From Sphingobacteriales bacterium (GTDB lineage Bacteria > Bacteroidota > Bacteroidia > Chitinophagales > Chitinophagaceae), in NCBI GenBank assembly GCA_004144175.1, contig SEFT01000023.1, positions 1-48,468 of the forward strand: a DNA stretch of 48,468 nucleotides. Direction: 5' to 3'. The notes below the pieces were generated by a model. It was given only the letters and a program-made list of their open reading frames with translations, did not search any database and was not told the DNA's origin. Positions 24,555-32,245 of the stretch are shown one piece after another. The stretch's first letter is position 1, and every line of letters starts with the position of its first letter. The position numbers and the translations under genes were made by a program.

Positions 24555-25708
24555 TGAACCAATACGACTACATAATAGCAGGCACCGGATGTGCAGGTTT
24601 CAGCCTGCTGATGCGCATGATAGCTTCGGGCAAACTGGCCGACAAGCGCATACTCATTGTTGACAAAGAACCCAAATTTACGAACGACCGTACCTGGTGC
24701 TTCTGGGAACAGGAGCCGGATATCTTTGAGTCGGTGGTGTACCGCCAGTGGGACAGATTGTACGTGCATACCAACGAGCGGTCATCATTCCTGAAGATCG
24801 ACCCTTATCGCTATAAAATGATACGCGGTATCGACTTTTACAATCATTGCTTCAAGGTGGTGACGAACCAGCCGAACATCGATATGATGTACAGCACCAT
24901 CACCGACATAAGCACCGACAAAACGAAGGCTAGCATCACCGCATCGGGCGATACTTATACGGCCGACTACGTGTTCAGCAGCATTATGCCCGATATACTG
25001 CCCAAACAGGATGGACGACATTATCTGCTACAGCATTTCAAAGGCTGGATCATCGAAACCGACCGTATCTGCTTTGGCACCGACGCCGCTACATTGATGG
25101 ACTTCCGGGTGCCGCAGCAGGAAGGTGCAGGCTTTGTGTATGTGCTGCCATTGGCAGGCAACAAGGCCATGATAGAATACACACTATTCTCGAAACAGAC
25201 GCTGTCGTCGGATGAATACGATGATGTGCTGTGGAAATACATAAAGGACTACTACCCTGGTGTGGGCTATGGCATTACCGCCGAAGAATATGGTGTAATA
25301 CCAATGACCAACCATAACTTCAAATCGGTTGATGGCCGCATCATCAACATAGGTACTGCCGGCGGACAGACTAAACCATCAAGCGGATACACGTTCAAAT
25401 TTATACAGGAGCATACGCAGAAGCTTGTGGACAGGCTTGTTGCTACGGGCGACCCATATCTGGCACAAACAGCCAATAGCCGCTTCCTGTTTTACGATAC
25501 GGTATTGCTGCGCGTACTGTCGGAAGGCCGTGTACCGCCCGACGAGATATTCGGAAAACTATTTAACACCGATAATCCGCAACGCCTGCTTCGTTTCCTC
25601 GACAACAGCAGTACACCGCAGGAAGAAGTGCAGATCATCAGCTCGCTGCCTACCCTGCCCTTTTTGCGTGCGGCCGCCAAAGAAATCAAATCTTTTCTGC
25701 GAACTTAG
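24554..25708 (+). CDS. crtY: lycopene beta-cyclase (CrtY/CrtL-type)
   Basis: A 384-aa FAD/NAD(P)-dependent cyclase. The N-terminal dinucleotide loop is IIAGTGCAGFS (GxGxxG at residues 10-15), followed by the family ribbon NDRTWCFWEQEPD, a GRIINIGTAGGQTKPSSGYTF segment and an RVPPDEIFGKLF-type C-terminus. It forms the beta-ionone rings from lycopene, providing the substrate for the coupled crtZ. Located with the carotenoid-tailoring genes; phytoene synthase and desaturase (crtB, crtI) are not in the window, so they lie elsewhere. Family length is normal. Confidence 0.92.
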   Translation: MNQYDYIIAGTGCAGFSLLMRMIASGKLADKRILIVDKEPKFTNDRTWCFWEQEPDIFESVVYRQWDRLYVHTNERSSFLKIDPYRYKMIRGIDFYNHCFKVVTNQPNIDMMYSTITDISTDKTKASITASGDTYTADYVFSSIMPDILPKQDGRHYLLQHFKGWIIETDRICFGTDAATLMDFRVPQQEGAGFVYVLPLAGNKAMIEYTLFSKQTLSSDEYDDVLWKYIKDYYPGVGYGITAEEYGVIPMTNHNFKSVDGRIINIGTAGGQTKPSSGYTFKFIQEHTQKLVDRLVATGDPYLAQTANSRFLFYDTVLLRVLSEGRVPPDEIFGKLFNTDNPQRLLRFLDNSSTPQEEVQIISSLPTLPFLRAAAKEIKSFLRT

Positions 25709-25736
25709 CAACGGATAAATACGAGATTCAACAGAC

Positions 25737-26186
25737 ATGAGAAACAGGCTTTTCAGCACATTAGTTACAGCAGGCTTACTGCTTACATCATTTATAGCCT
25801 CGGCCAAAGGCAGCATCACCGTAGAAATAACAAACCTGCGCAATGCTAAAGGCCATGTGCTGATAACGCTGTACGACAAAGCTGACGGCTTCCCGGAGAA
25901 AGGCGCCAAGACTGCTGCCGGCAAAACTAAGGTGAGTATACAGAATGGTAAAGCAACTGCGACCTTCGACAATATGCCTGCCGGTAACTATGCCATAGCT
26001 ACCATGCACGACGAGAATGACAATGTGAAGATGGACTTCAACATACTGCATATGCCGAAAGAAGGCTACGGCTTCTCGAACGATGCAAAAGGCACCATGG
26101 GCCCACCCAGTTTTAAAGACGCCTCCTTCGCGCACAATGGCGAGGACAAGAAGGTGACGCTGAAGATGACTTATTTTATGGATTGA
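25737..26186 (+). CDS. DUF2141 domain secreted protein
   Basis: A 149-aa protein with a signal peptide (about residues 1-23, ending ASA). The mature part is the beta-sandwich DUF2141: SITVEITNLRNAKGHVLITLYD, NMPAGNYAIATMHDENDN, then a C-terminal KVTLKM end. The family is exported and of unknown role. Only 28 bases separate it from crtY, so it probably belongs to the carotenoid operon, suggesting a link to the envelope state or the pigment, although this is inference. A bidirectional terminator follows. Confidence 0.85.
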   Translation: MRNRLFSTLVTAGLLLTSFIASAKGSITVEITNLRNAKGHVLITLYDKADGFPEKGAKTAAGKTKVSIQNGKATATFDNMPAGNYAIATMHDENDNVKMDFNILHMPKEGYGFSNDAKGTMGPPSFKDASFAHNGEDKKVTLKMTYFMD

Positions 26187-26249
26187 TTCTCATAGAGCAA
26201 AGGACCGAAATTCTTGCGTGATTAACTTAACAACTTATTCAAGCAAAAA

Positions 26250-26277
26250 AAAGCCTCTGTACAACTACAGAGGCTTT
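26250..26277. terminator. bidirectional terminator at the end of the carotenoid operon
   Basis: AAAGCCTCTGTA (26250-26261) pairs with TACAGAGGCTTT (26266-26277), loop CAAC, flanked by an A-run; it also serves the convergent lipoprotein gene. Confidence 0.88.
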
Positions 26278-26299
26278 CTATATAAAGTGACAATTAACC

Positions 26300-26872
26300 T
26301 TACTTAGCTGCTTTCAGCAGGTTGGCTTTTACGTTGAAGGTTGGCTTAATCTCCAGACGGCTACCTGAATCAGGAGCGCCTACAAACTTACCGCCCATAC
26401 GAACGTACATAGTATCTTTAAGGAAGTACTCTTTCAGGTTGTCAGAGTTGCAATCAAAATCTATAGACTTAGAACCTTTTGCTACAGAAGTTTTGCTGGC
26501 GATCTTTATTTCGGACAACCCTTTAGCAGACAGGAATACATATATAGAGTCAACATAGTCAAAATCGCCGTTAGCAGGCATCAGTACGCTGGCTTTGAAT
26601 TTGCTCAGCTTTACGTGCTCCACAGCATCAGGATTGGCTGCAGAACCTTCACCTTCCAAAAACTCTTTAGATTTGGTTTCAATGGCCATGATAGGAAAGT
26701 CACCTCTTACTACTTGGCCTTGCGCCAGAGAATCTGCTCCGTTTGGCAAGCCCGGAACATCAACGGTTTGAGTAAAATCGAGGTCCTTTTCGATCTTAGC
26801 GAGGTCTTCTATTTTGTCGCAACCAATAGCGAACATAGATACAGCAGCAATAAAGAGATAAGCTTTTTTCAT
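26300..26872 (-). CDS. putative lipoprotein, function unknown
   Basis: A 190-aa protein from MKKAYLFIAAVSMFAIGC (an in-frame start 15 codons upstream precedes the -7 element and is unlikely). The lipobox AIGC marks the anchored Cys at about residue 18. The mature domain is beta-rich with repeats of V-L/I patterns (FDYVDSIYVFLSAKGLSEI, MYVRMGGKF), without a recognised family. Many Bacteroidota lipoproteins of this shape sit at the outer membrane. Divergent from mtaB, sharing a compact promoter region, and converging on the carotenoid operon terminator. Confidence 0.75.
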   Translation of the reverse strand: MKKAYLFIAAVSMFAIGCDKIEDLAKIEKDLDFTQTVDVPGLPNGADSLAQGQVVRGDFPIMAIETKSKEFLEGEGSAANPDAVEHVKLSKFKASVLMPANGDFDYVDSIYVFLSAKGLSEIKIASKTSVAKGSKSIDFDCNSDNLKEYFLKDTMYVRMGGKFVGAPDSGSRLEIKPTFNVKANLLKAAK

Positions 26873-26889
26873 AAATATATAAATTGATG

Positions 26890-26897
26890 CAAATATA
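26890..26897 (-). promoter_or_regulatory. -7 element of the lipoprotein gene
   Basis: TATATTTG on the minus strand. It lies 35 bases from the divergent -7 element of mtaB, so the two -33 regions overlap. Confidence 0.6.
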
Positions 26898-26932
26898 GGA
26901 CTTATTCTATTATCCATAAAAAGAATATTGCG

Positions 26933-26940
26933 TAAATTTG
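26933..26940 (+). promoter_or_regulatory. -7 element of mtaB
   Basis: TAAATTTG matches TAnnTTTG, 12 bases before the ATG at 26953. It excludes the TTG start at 26938. Confidence 0.65.
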
Positions 26941-26952
26941 CGCTTCTTTTTT

Positions 26953-28230
26953 ATGACGCAGGGAAAGTCTATAGCATTTCATACACTCGGTTGCAAGCTC
27001 AATTACTCCGAGACATCCACCCTCAGCCGCATGCTGGAAGCAGATGGCTTTGCCAAGAAGGAGTTTGAAGACGTAGCAGATGTATATGTGATCAATACCT
27101 GCTCGGTAACGGAGAACGCCGATAAGGAATGTCGCCAGCTGGTACGCCGTATACAGCGCCGTGCACCGGAGTCGATGGTGGTGATAACAGGCTGCTATGC
27201 ACAATTAAAGCCAAAAGAGATCTCGGAAATAGAAGGCGTAGACTTGGTGCTGGGCGCAGCAGAGAAGTTCAACCTTTCGCGCCACCTGCAAGACCTTACC
27301 AAAGGCAGCACAGGCAAGATACATGCCTGCGAAATAGAGGAAGTGGATGGCTTCAACAGCTCCTACTCTATCAACGACCGCACCCGTACCTTCCTGAAGG
27401 TACAGGACGGCTGCGACTACAACTGCTCCTTCTGTACCATACCGCTGGCACGCGGCCATAGCCGCAGCGATAGCATAGGGGGTGTGCTGCAAAACGTGAA
27501 AGAGCTGGCATCTTCGGGCACTAAAGAGATCGTACTCACTGGCATCAACCTGGGCGACTTTGGCAAGGGCAACCATGGCGGCAAGAAGCGTGAAGAATCA
27601 TTCTTCGAACTGATACAAGAGCTGGACAAGACAGAAGAAGGCATAGAGCGGTTCCGCATATCGTCGATAGAGCCTAACCTGTTGACGAATGAAATAATAG
27701 AATTTGTGGCAGGCTCGAAGAAGTTTATGCCGCACTTTCATATACCACTGCAAAGTGGCAGCAACGATATACTGGCCCTGATGCGCCGCCGCTACCGCCG
27801 CGAACTGTATACAGAGCGCGTGGCTTACATCAAACAACTGATACCACACTGCTGCATTGGTGTTGATGTAATCGTGGGTTTCCCCGGCGAGACGGAGGAG
27901 CATTTCAAAGACACATTCGAGTTTCTGCATGGCCTCGACATTTCCTACTTACACGTATTCACCTACTCTGAAAGGGACAATACGCTGGCTGCCGATATGA
28001 AGCCCGTAGTGCCGATACCCGTGCGCCAGGAAAGAAATAAAGCACTGCGCAACCTATCGTACCAAAAGCTGCAATACTTCGCGGCGCAGCATACCGGCGA
28101 AACCCGCAAGGTATTGTTCGAAAGCGCTGAAAAGAACGGCATTATGGAAGGCTATACAGACAACTACATTAAGGTGCAAACGCCTTTCCGCGAGGAATAT
28201 GTGAACCAACTGATAGACTGGAAACTATAG
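26953..28230 (+). CDS. mtaB: tRNA methylthiotransferase MtaB
   Basis: A 425-aa radical-SAM enzyme. The N-terminal UPF0004 domain has cysteines C14, C50 and C81 (TLGCKLNYSE, NTCSV, TGCYAQ) for the auxiliary Fe-S cluster. The radical-SAM CxxxCxxC is DGCDYNCSFC (C154, C158, C161). A TRAM-like C-terminus (from about residue 370) ends the protein. By family it adds a methylthio group to t6A37 of tRNAs that read ANN codons. The neighbour is tRNA-Lys(CTT), which carries t6A; a possible link, but the pairing may be coincidence. The start is chosen from the -7 element. Confidence 0.93.
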   Translation: MTQGKSIAFHTLGCKLNYSETSTLSRMLEADGFAKKEFEDVADVYVINTCSVTENADKECRQLVRRIQRRAPESMVVITGCYAQLKPKEISEIEGVDLVLGAAEKFNLSRHLQDLTKGSTGKIHACEIEEVDGFNSSYSINDRTRTFLKVQDGCDYNCSFCTIPLARGHSRSDSIGGVLQNVKELASSGTKEIVLTGINLGDFGKGNHGGKKREESFFELIQELDKTEEGIERFRISSIEPNLLTNEIIEFVAGSKKFMPHFHIPLQSGSNDILALMRRRYRRELYTERVAYIKQLIPHCCIGVDVIVGFPGETEEHFKDTFEFLHGLDISYLHVFTYSERDNTLAADMKPVVPIPVRQERNKALRNLSYQKLQYFAAQHTGETRKVLFESAEKNGIMEGYTDNYIKVQTPFREEYVNQLIDWKL

Positions 28231-28242
28231 CCTGCTGCTGCT

Positions 28243-28273
28243 TTTGCTTTTTTGGAAATTGCTTTTAAATTTG
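28243..28273 (+). promoter_or_regulatory. tRNA-Lys promoter
   Basis: TTTG (28243-28246), 19 bases, TAAATTTG (28266-28273) is a full consensus match 17 bases before the tRNA 5' end. Confidence 0.8.
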
Positions 28274-28290
28274 CAGTCCCAATAAGGCTT

Positions 28291-28366
<76 letters not shown>

Positions 28367-28412
28367 ATACTGGCAAGGGTTTCAGCATTTTTCTGGAATC
28401 CTTTTTTTATTG

Positions 28413-28434
28413 CTACTCACAAACTACTCACAAA
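28413..28434. repeat. perfect tandem 11-bp repeat next to the attachment end
   Basis: CTACTCACAAA occurs twice without a gap, about 50 bases inside the tRNA 3' end. This distance suits an integrase arm-type binding site. Confidence 0.65.
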
Positions 28435-28482
28435 GCGCGGGCGTTTTATACCTGCTGATCTTCACTAAACCAGGTTAAGGCA

Positions 28483-28523
28483 TTAGTAACAGTGTTACTA
28501 AAGTGTTCCTAATTTGTTACTAA
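28483..28523. repeat. three GTTACTAA sites, one inverted
   Basis: TTAGTAAC (28483-28490) and GTTACTAA (28494-28501) form a perfect inverted pair with a 3-base loop. GTTACTAA recurs at 28516-28523. They look like a protein-binding cluster. Confidence 0.6.
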
Positions 28524-28551
28524 TCCTATAAAGTAAACACCAATTGAAATA

Positions 28552-28567
28552 GGTTGATTAATCAACC
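28552..28567. repeat. perfect 16-bp palindrome
   Basis: GGTTGATTAATCAACC is self-complementary over its full length, at the inner edge of the attachment-end repeat cluster. Confidence 0.65.
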
Positions 28568-28797
28568 ATAAACACACGGCAGCACCAAACCGGCACACCT
28601 ATAGCGCCTGCTGGCTGGCATTGCAACCGATCATAGCAACACTGGGCAACATCAAAAGAAACACCTACACGGCTGCGCCTACCCTTTCAGTACCCTAACG
28701 TTACCCTTTCGGCCACTACCTGGTATACAGTACCCGACTACTCACCGACTGGTTGGGTAGTACTTACATTACGGGCCGAGATATTGCCGATTTACCA

Positions 28798-28850
28798 TTT
28801 CATATGAACGCACATCAGCATTTTGAAAATGATGTGAAAGCTAAAGCCGC
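28798..28850. repeat. 53-bp inverted repeat, left arm
   Basis: TTTCATATGAA, 22 variable bases, then GATGTGAAAGCTAAAGCCGC. The right arm (29068-29120) has the same two blocks in inverted order with the identical 22-base spacing and one mismatch. Confidence 0.7.
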
Positions 28851-29067
28851 GCCTGTGGCTATTCTTAACCATGTTGCATATCATTCATATCATTTTTTTA
28901 CTTTTTTAGTAGTAGTAATAAATAATAATAAAGAGAGAGAGAAAAAAAACATAGCGCGAAATAGGAATGGCCGATTTTCGTATGATCATATGCAGCGGAA
29001 TACACCGAAAAAAAACCGCAAAAAATGATATGAAACGTATGCAGCACCCCTATAACCCGCTCCTGTG

Positions 29068-29120
29068 GCGGCTTTCGCTTTCACATCAACTGAGATTTTT
29101 TTAAAGGGCTTCATATGAAA
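29068..29120. repeat. 53-bp inverted repeat, right arm
   Basis: Reverse complement of the left arm (28798-28850): 30 of 31 block positions match, while the 22-base spacer is unrelated in sequence but identical in length. Confidence 0.7.
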
Positions 29121-29137
29121 GTGCATATCAAATCTAC

Positions 29138-29182
29138 CTCAAGGGGCTTGCATACCCCTTGGCTATTTTGCTCAAGGGGCTT
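29138..29182. repeat. 12-bp direct repeat
   Basis: CTCAAGGGGCTT occurs at 29138-29149 and 29171-29182. An inverted partial copy (CCCCTT) lies between them. Confidence 0.5.
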
Positions 29183-29263
29183 AACCTGATATACTTATTT
29201 GGTATAGCAGGTATGCACACTCGCTGAATTGTCGCGAGGGCTCGTCGAATATGAATAATCGCT

Positions 29264-29362
29264 AAAGTGGTCGAATCCGACCACTTTCCAAAGGTGGCGT
29301 TTTCGCCATGTTTGAGGTGATGCGCATCAACCGGCTGGAATCTCGCCTTTAGGGCGAAATTC
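29264..29362. repeat. cluster of four palindromes
   Basis: In 100 bases: AAAGTGGTCG / CGACCACTTT with a 4-base loop (29264-29287), TGGCG / CGCCA (29295-29308), the perfect palindrome TGATGCGCATCA (29318-29329), and GAAT-TCGCC / GGCGA-ATTC (29338-29362). Confidence 0.65.
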
Positions 29363-29440
29363 AAAGAGTATAGCTGTGCTATGGTTGACTATGGCTCTGC
29401 TATCGTTTGCTATTTTGCTATTAGCATTGCTATAAAAAAC

Positions 29441-29477
29441 GATGGCAATGCCATCCGCTGCGCACCACACGCGCAGC
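29441..29477. repeat. two adjacent hairpins
   Basis: GATGGCA-A-TGCCATC (29441-29455) and GCTGCGC / GCGCAGC with a 7-base loop (29457-29477). The second is followed by TTTTA and could act as a plus-strand terminator. Confidence 0.55.
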
Positions 29478-29791
29478 TTTTAGCTCACAATACTAAGGGG
29501 CGACAAAACACCGCACCCTTTATGCTTGTGCTATCGGTTTTTATGCTTACGCTATGCTTGTGCCATATCTCGGGCATACTTACGCTATACGCGCGTAATG
29601 ACCGTGACAAAATCTTCCCCGGCCTGGTAACAGCTATCGCGCGCGCGTAGTGACCCCCAAAAAGTCTTCGGCGGCTTATTTTACCGGGTGGGTAAACTCT
29701 TTGCCTGCTGTTTTTAGACTAATCTAAAAATCACGGATAAACAGGAAACAGCGAAATACCGCCCCCCTATTTATCCCTATTTTATTCGCTA

Positions 29792-30568
29792 TTATCGAGG
29801 CATAAGCATAGCTGCATACTGTAATTGCAGCCTGTTTTGTTCTAACCGTCGCAGCTCATGCCGAGGCATTGTCATTTCGTAGCTGTAAAAATCCTCCCGC
29901 TTTGTCATGCTGTATGCAGCTGGGTTAAAAAAACAGGTAGGCAGCCCGGCTATATTCTGCCGCGTTACCAGGTTGGTAATGTTTGGCCGACCTTTCGACA
30001 TATCCCATTCAATATTGCAAAGCTGGGTGTACCTTTCCTGCAACTGGAATAGCCGCGCCGCTCTTTTTGTGATACGTCCCGCATAAGCATAGGCCCGGCG
30101 CTCAGGCTTCATAAGCTCTTTAATACGCTGCTCTGTGCCCGCTCTGCTGTACATAGCCTTATATCTCGGTGGGCTTATTTGGCCCCGGTAGTAAATCCTT
30201 TTACTGTACGCCTCTCTGTGTGCCCATTCTGACGACCCATAAGCCATGTATAGTGTTCTGCACCTTTTGCCGGTAATAGGGCATATAAAGCAAAGCGTAT
30301 GGCCTTTACCCAGGTTTGACGGCTTACGATCTATGTTTATTGTCACGCCGTACAGCTGCCCGGCAATACTGTACTTCAACCGAATGTATAAATCGTTATC
30401 CTGCCAACATGCCATTAATTGTGCGCTAAGGTCTTCCCGACCGCTCCAGTCTATCTGTGCCCAATCGGACACATACCCCGGCTTAATAAGGCCTATATCA
30501 ATAAGTTTCCTTAGCTCCAGCTTTGGCAGTTGTTCGACTGTTTTTGCACCTGTTAAAACCTTTGGCAT
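29792..30568 (-). CDS. hypothetical protein with Cys-rich RCR-LY motif (paralogue of the next gene)
   Basis: A 258-aa protein, last gene of the leftward accessory operon. A central motif around residues 90-130 reads PSNLGKGHTLCFICP--GKRCRTLY, then an AY...HREAY...IYY--Q end. It shares this core with the 241-aa product at 30625-31350. It resembles phage and plasmid proteins with a zinc-ribbon core (C-x-C...R-R-LY...CR-C...Y-SQ). Here the second Cys pair is missing, so metal binding is doubtful. The C-terminal half is basic and helical. Function unknown; start ATG 30568. Confidence 0.68.
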   Translation of the reverse strand: MPKVLTGAKTVEQLPKLELRKLIDIGLIKPGYVSDWAQIDWSGREDLSAQLMACWQDNDLYIRLKYSIAGQLYGVTINIDRKPSNLGKGHTLCFICPITGKRCRTLYMAYGSSEWAHREAYSKRIYYRGQISPPRYKAMYSRAGTEQRIKELMKPERRAYAYAGRITKRAARLFQLQERYTQLCNIEWDMSKGRPNITNLVTRQNIAGLPTCFFNPAAYSMTKREDFYSYEMTMPRHELRRLEQNRLQLQYAAMLMPR

Positions 30569-30624
30569 ACCTCACTTTTTTCTTTGGAGTATTGGGAAAC
30601 CTAAATTACTAAGGATTACACGAT

Positions 30625-31350
30625 TCAGTCCGGGCTTACGTAGCAATAAAGGGCGAGACGGTTAGCGGGATCTTTCAAAATTGCTGCCTGTACTGTACTG
30701 CCTTTTTTCAGTGGCTTTGGTAACAGGTGCTTATAAGGGGCGCGTGTTGTGGTGTACTTCCACCGCTCCTTATTCAGGTAATCATGTTTATACTGAAGCT
30801 CTGCCAGTTTTGCCGCTCTCGCTGTTACCTTGCCATCATAGGTGTATGCGTTCCGGCTATACCCGGTAAGCTGCTTTAGCCTGTCGCATACTGCTAAATA
30901 GCTTTCTAATGGCCTTAATAGCTTACTGGCTTGCTGGGCAGGATAATATATCCGTTGCTTAAATGCCTGCCTGCATTGGAACATTGGGCTATGGTAAGCA
31001 TCATATAAAACCCGGCACCGCCTCCAGGTGGTAGGGCATTGGAAATATAACACGCTGCCTTTCCCGAGGTTCGACGGCTGCTCTATGATTTGTATGGTAT
31101 AATCCATTACTCGGGCTTCGCCGGTGTGCGGGTCTGTATGCAGGTATTGCAACCGGATATACTTCTCTATGGGGCCAAAGACGGTGTAAATAGTGATAGC
31201 TGCCATTTGTTGCCCCGTTCTTCTGTCGGACCATGATAACTTGCCCTTTGTCGCACATCCTTTGATTAAATACCCGTTGTTTTGCAGGTATTTTATAGAA
31301 ATCCTGTTGCATTCCCCTACCGCTACCGCGCCTGTCCCTTTCCTGCCCAT
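30625..31350 (-). CDS. hypothetical protein, paralogue with PSNLGKG / RRCR-LY motif
   Basis: A 241-aa protein. Its core PSNLGKGSVLYFQCP--WRRCRVLYDAY and ...IYYPAQQ align with the downstream paralogue, so the pair arose by duplication, although the N- and C-termini differ. Basic and probably nucleic-acid-binding, with no named family. The ATG overlaps the stop of the upstream 150-aa gene by one base (TAATG), showing translational coupling. Possible roles are host takeover or regulation within the element. Confidence 0.68.
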   Translation of the reverse strand: MGRKGTGAVAVGECNRISIKYLQNNGYLIKGCATKGKLSWSDRRTGQQMAAITIYTVFGPIEKYIRLQYLHTDPHTGEARVMDYTIQIIEQPSNLGKGSVLYFQCPTTWRRCRVLYDAYHSPMFQCRQAFKQRIYYPAQQASKLLRPLESYLAVCDRLKQLTGYSRNAYTYDGKVTARAAKLAELQYKHDYLNKERWKYTTTRAPYKHLLPKPLKKGSTVQAAILKDPANRLALYCYVSPD

Positions 31351-31802
31351 TAGTTAATTTTTATAGCTCCTGATTCATCGAATTGCAGCGGGTATATTTT
31401 CGGGTTCGCATTATATAGGCTTTTATATAGCGCTGCCGAGGTTATGGGTGTATCGATAAGCGGCCAGGGCGCTTTAGTGTTTGGATGGGTGTATTCTCCG
31501 TATAAGTATTCTATGTGGCAAATAGATAGTTTAGCGGTGTGTAGTAGGAATATTGCAAAATCCTTGTCGCGTAGGTCTATTTTGCTTTGCATGTCGGCTT
31601 TAGCCTCTATAGCGAAGCTGGCATATACGGTTACATCATCTGAACTATCAACCAAGCGCAAACGGGTAACAATATTAAATAGTTGCTCATTTACGTGGAA
31701 ATCTTCAAAACTGACAACACAGCGGGCGCTTGTGCATTGCGCCGAGGCTTCAAAGCCGTAACTATCTACTAATACGGTTAAAATCGGCTCAATATGTTCC
31801 AT
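31350..31802 (-). CDS. hypothetical protein of the accessory operon
   Basis: A 150-aa acidic protein with a mixed alpha/beta pattern (ILTVLVDSYGFEA, TVYASFAIEAKADM, AIFLLHTAKLSICHIEYLYG). I recognise no family. It overlaps the upstream gene by 14 bases and the next gene by one, so it is made from the same leftward mRNA. Its predicted Cys residues are scattered and do not form a metal site. Confidence 0.62.
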   Translation of the reverse strand: MEHIEPILTVLVDSYGFEASAQCTSARCVVSFEDFHVNEQLFNIVTRLRLVDSSDDVTVYASFAIEAKADMQSKIDLRDKDFAIFLLHTAKLSICHIEYLYGEYTHPNTKAPWPLIDTPITSAALYKSLYNANPKIYPLQFDESGAIKIN

Positions 31803-32244
31803 TGTTTGCGTTTAGTTGTTCGATCACTTCCGGCAGAACCTTGTATGTGGTGCCGTCTTCGTCCATGGTCCCGAAGTCTTGCCCCTGGCCCTGCTGGTTG
31901 TAGTACTCGTATTCTTTTGCCCAACCTTGCAATATGTCGGGGCTATTGGTCGGGTATTCTTTGGCAAGTAACTGCATGGCTCCGCTATCGTTTAGCCCGC
32001 CCTGCTGGTAGACATAGTATGCCTGATCTAAACCCAGGTTGATATCGGCCACTACTGCCCAGCTCATAAGGTTGCCCGCCTTGCCGTAGTCTTGTATTAT
32101 CACATCAGTAAGGCTCTGTGCATGGCTTATGGCCTGTTTACGGGCTTCGCGGGCGTTATCTGCTGTAAATGCCTGCATCGACCTAAACGGCGGCTTATCG
32201 GTGAATATAGCCAGTGCATAGACGGTATAGAAAGGGTACTGCAT
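31789..32244 (-). CDS. hypothetical protein of the accessory operon
   Basis: A 151-aa protein without signal peptide or membrane segments. It begins MQYPFYTVYALAIFTDKPPF and contains a helical region (AREARKQAISHAQSLTDVI) plus a Gln/Gly-rich patch (about 115-125). No family is recognised. It starts one base after the stop of the 65-aa gene and overlaps the following gene by 14 bases. Confidence 0.6.
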   Translation of the reverse strand: MQYPFYTVYALAIFTDKPPFRSMQAFTADNAREARKQAISHAQSLTDVIIQDYGKAGNLMSWAVVADINLGLDQAYYVYQQGGLNDSGAMQLLAKEYPTNSPDILQGWAKEYEYYNQQGQGQDFGTMDEDGTTYKVLPEVIEQLNANNGTY

Positions 32245-32245
32245 G

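Larger units (their letters stand above)
28367..29791. other. 1.4-kb repeat-rich noncoding left end of the element
   Basis: No convincing gene is seen. Short frames (for example 28753-29028 and 29381-29650) have low-complexity or unnatural composition. The stretch holds a tandem 11-bp repeat, several palindromes, a 53-bp inverted pair 217 bases apart, an interspersed GCTAT-rich patch (about 29370-29430) and a degenerate direct repeat (29584-29665). It is a good place for integrase arm sites, the element's replication origin, or a structured RNA. Confidence 0.55.

Noticed and set aside
28753-29028. 91-aa frame left of the accessory operon
   Set aside because: Contains poly-Asn/Lys/Glu runs from A-rich DNA and overlaps one arm of the 53-bp inverted repeat; no family or promoter.
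29381-29650. 89-aa frame in the element's left noncoding end
   Set aside because: It runs across GCTAT repeats and palindromes, has no recognisable domain or promoter, and the composition reflects the repeats.
28367-29791. CRISPR array
   Set aside because: The repeats differ in length and orientation, with no regular repeat-spacer unit and no cas genes in the window.
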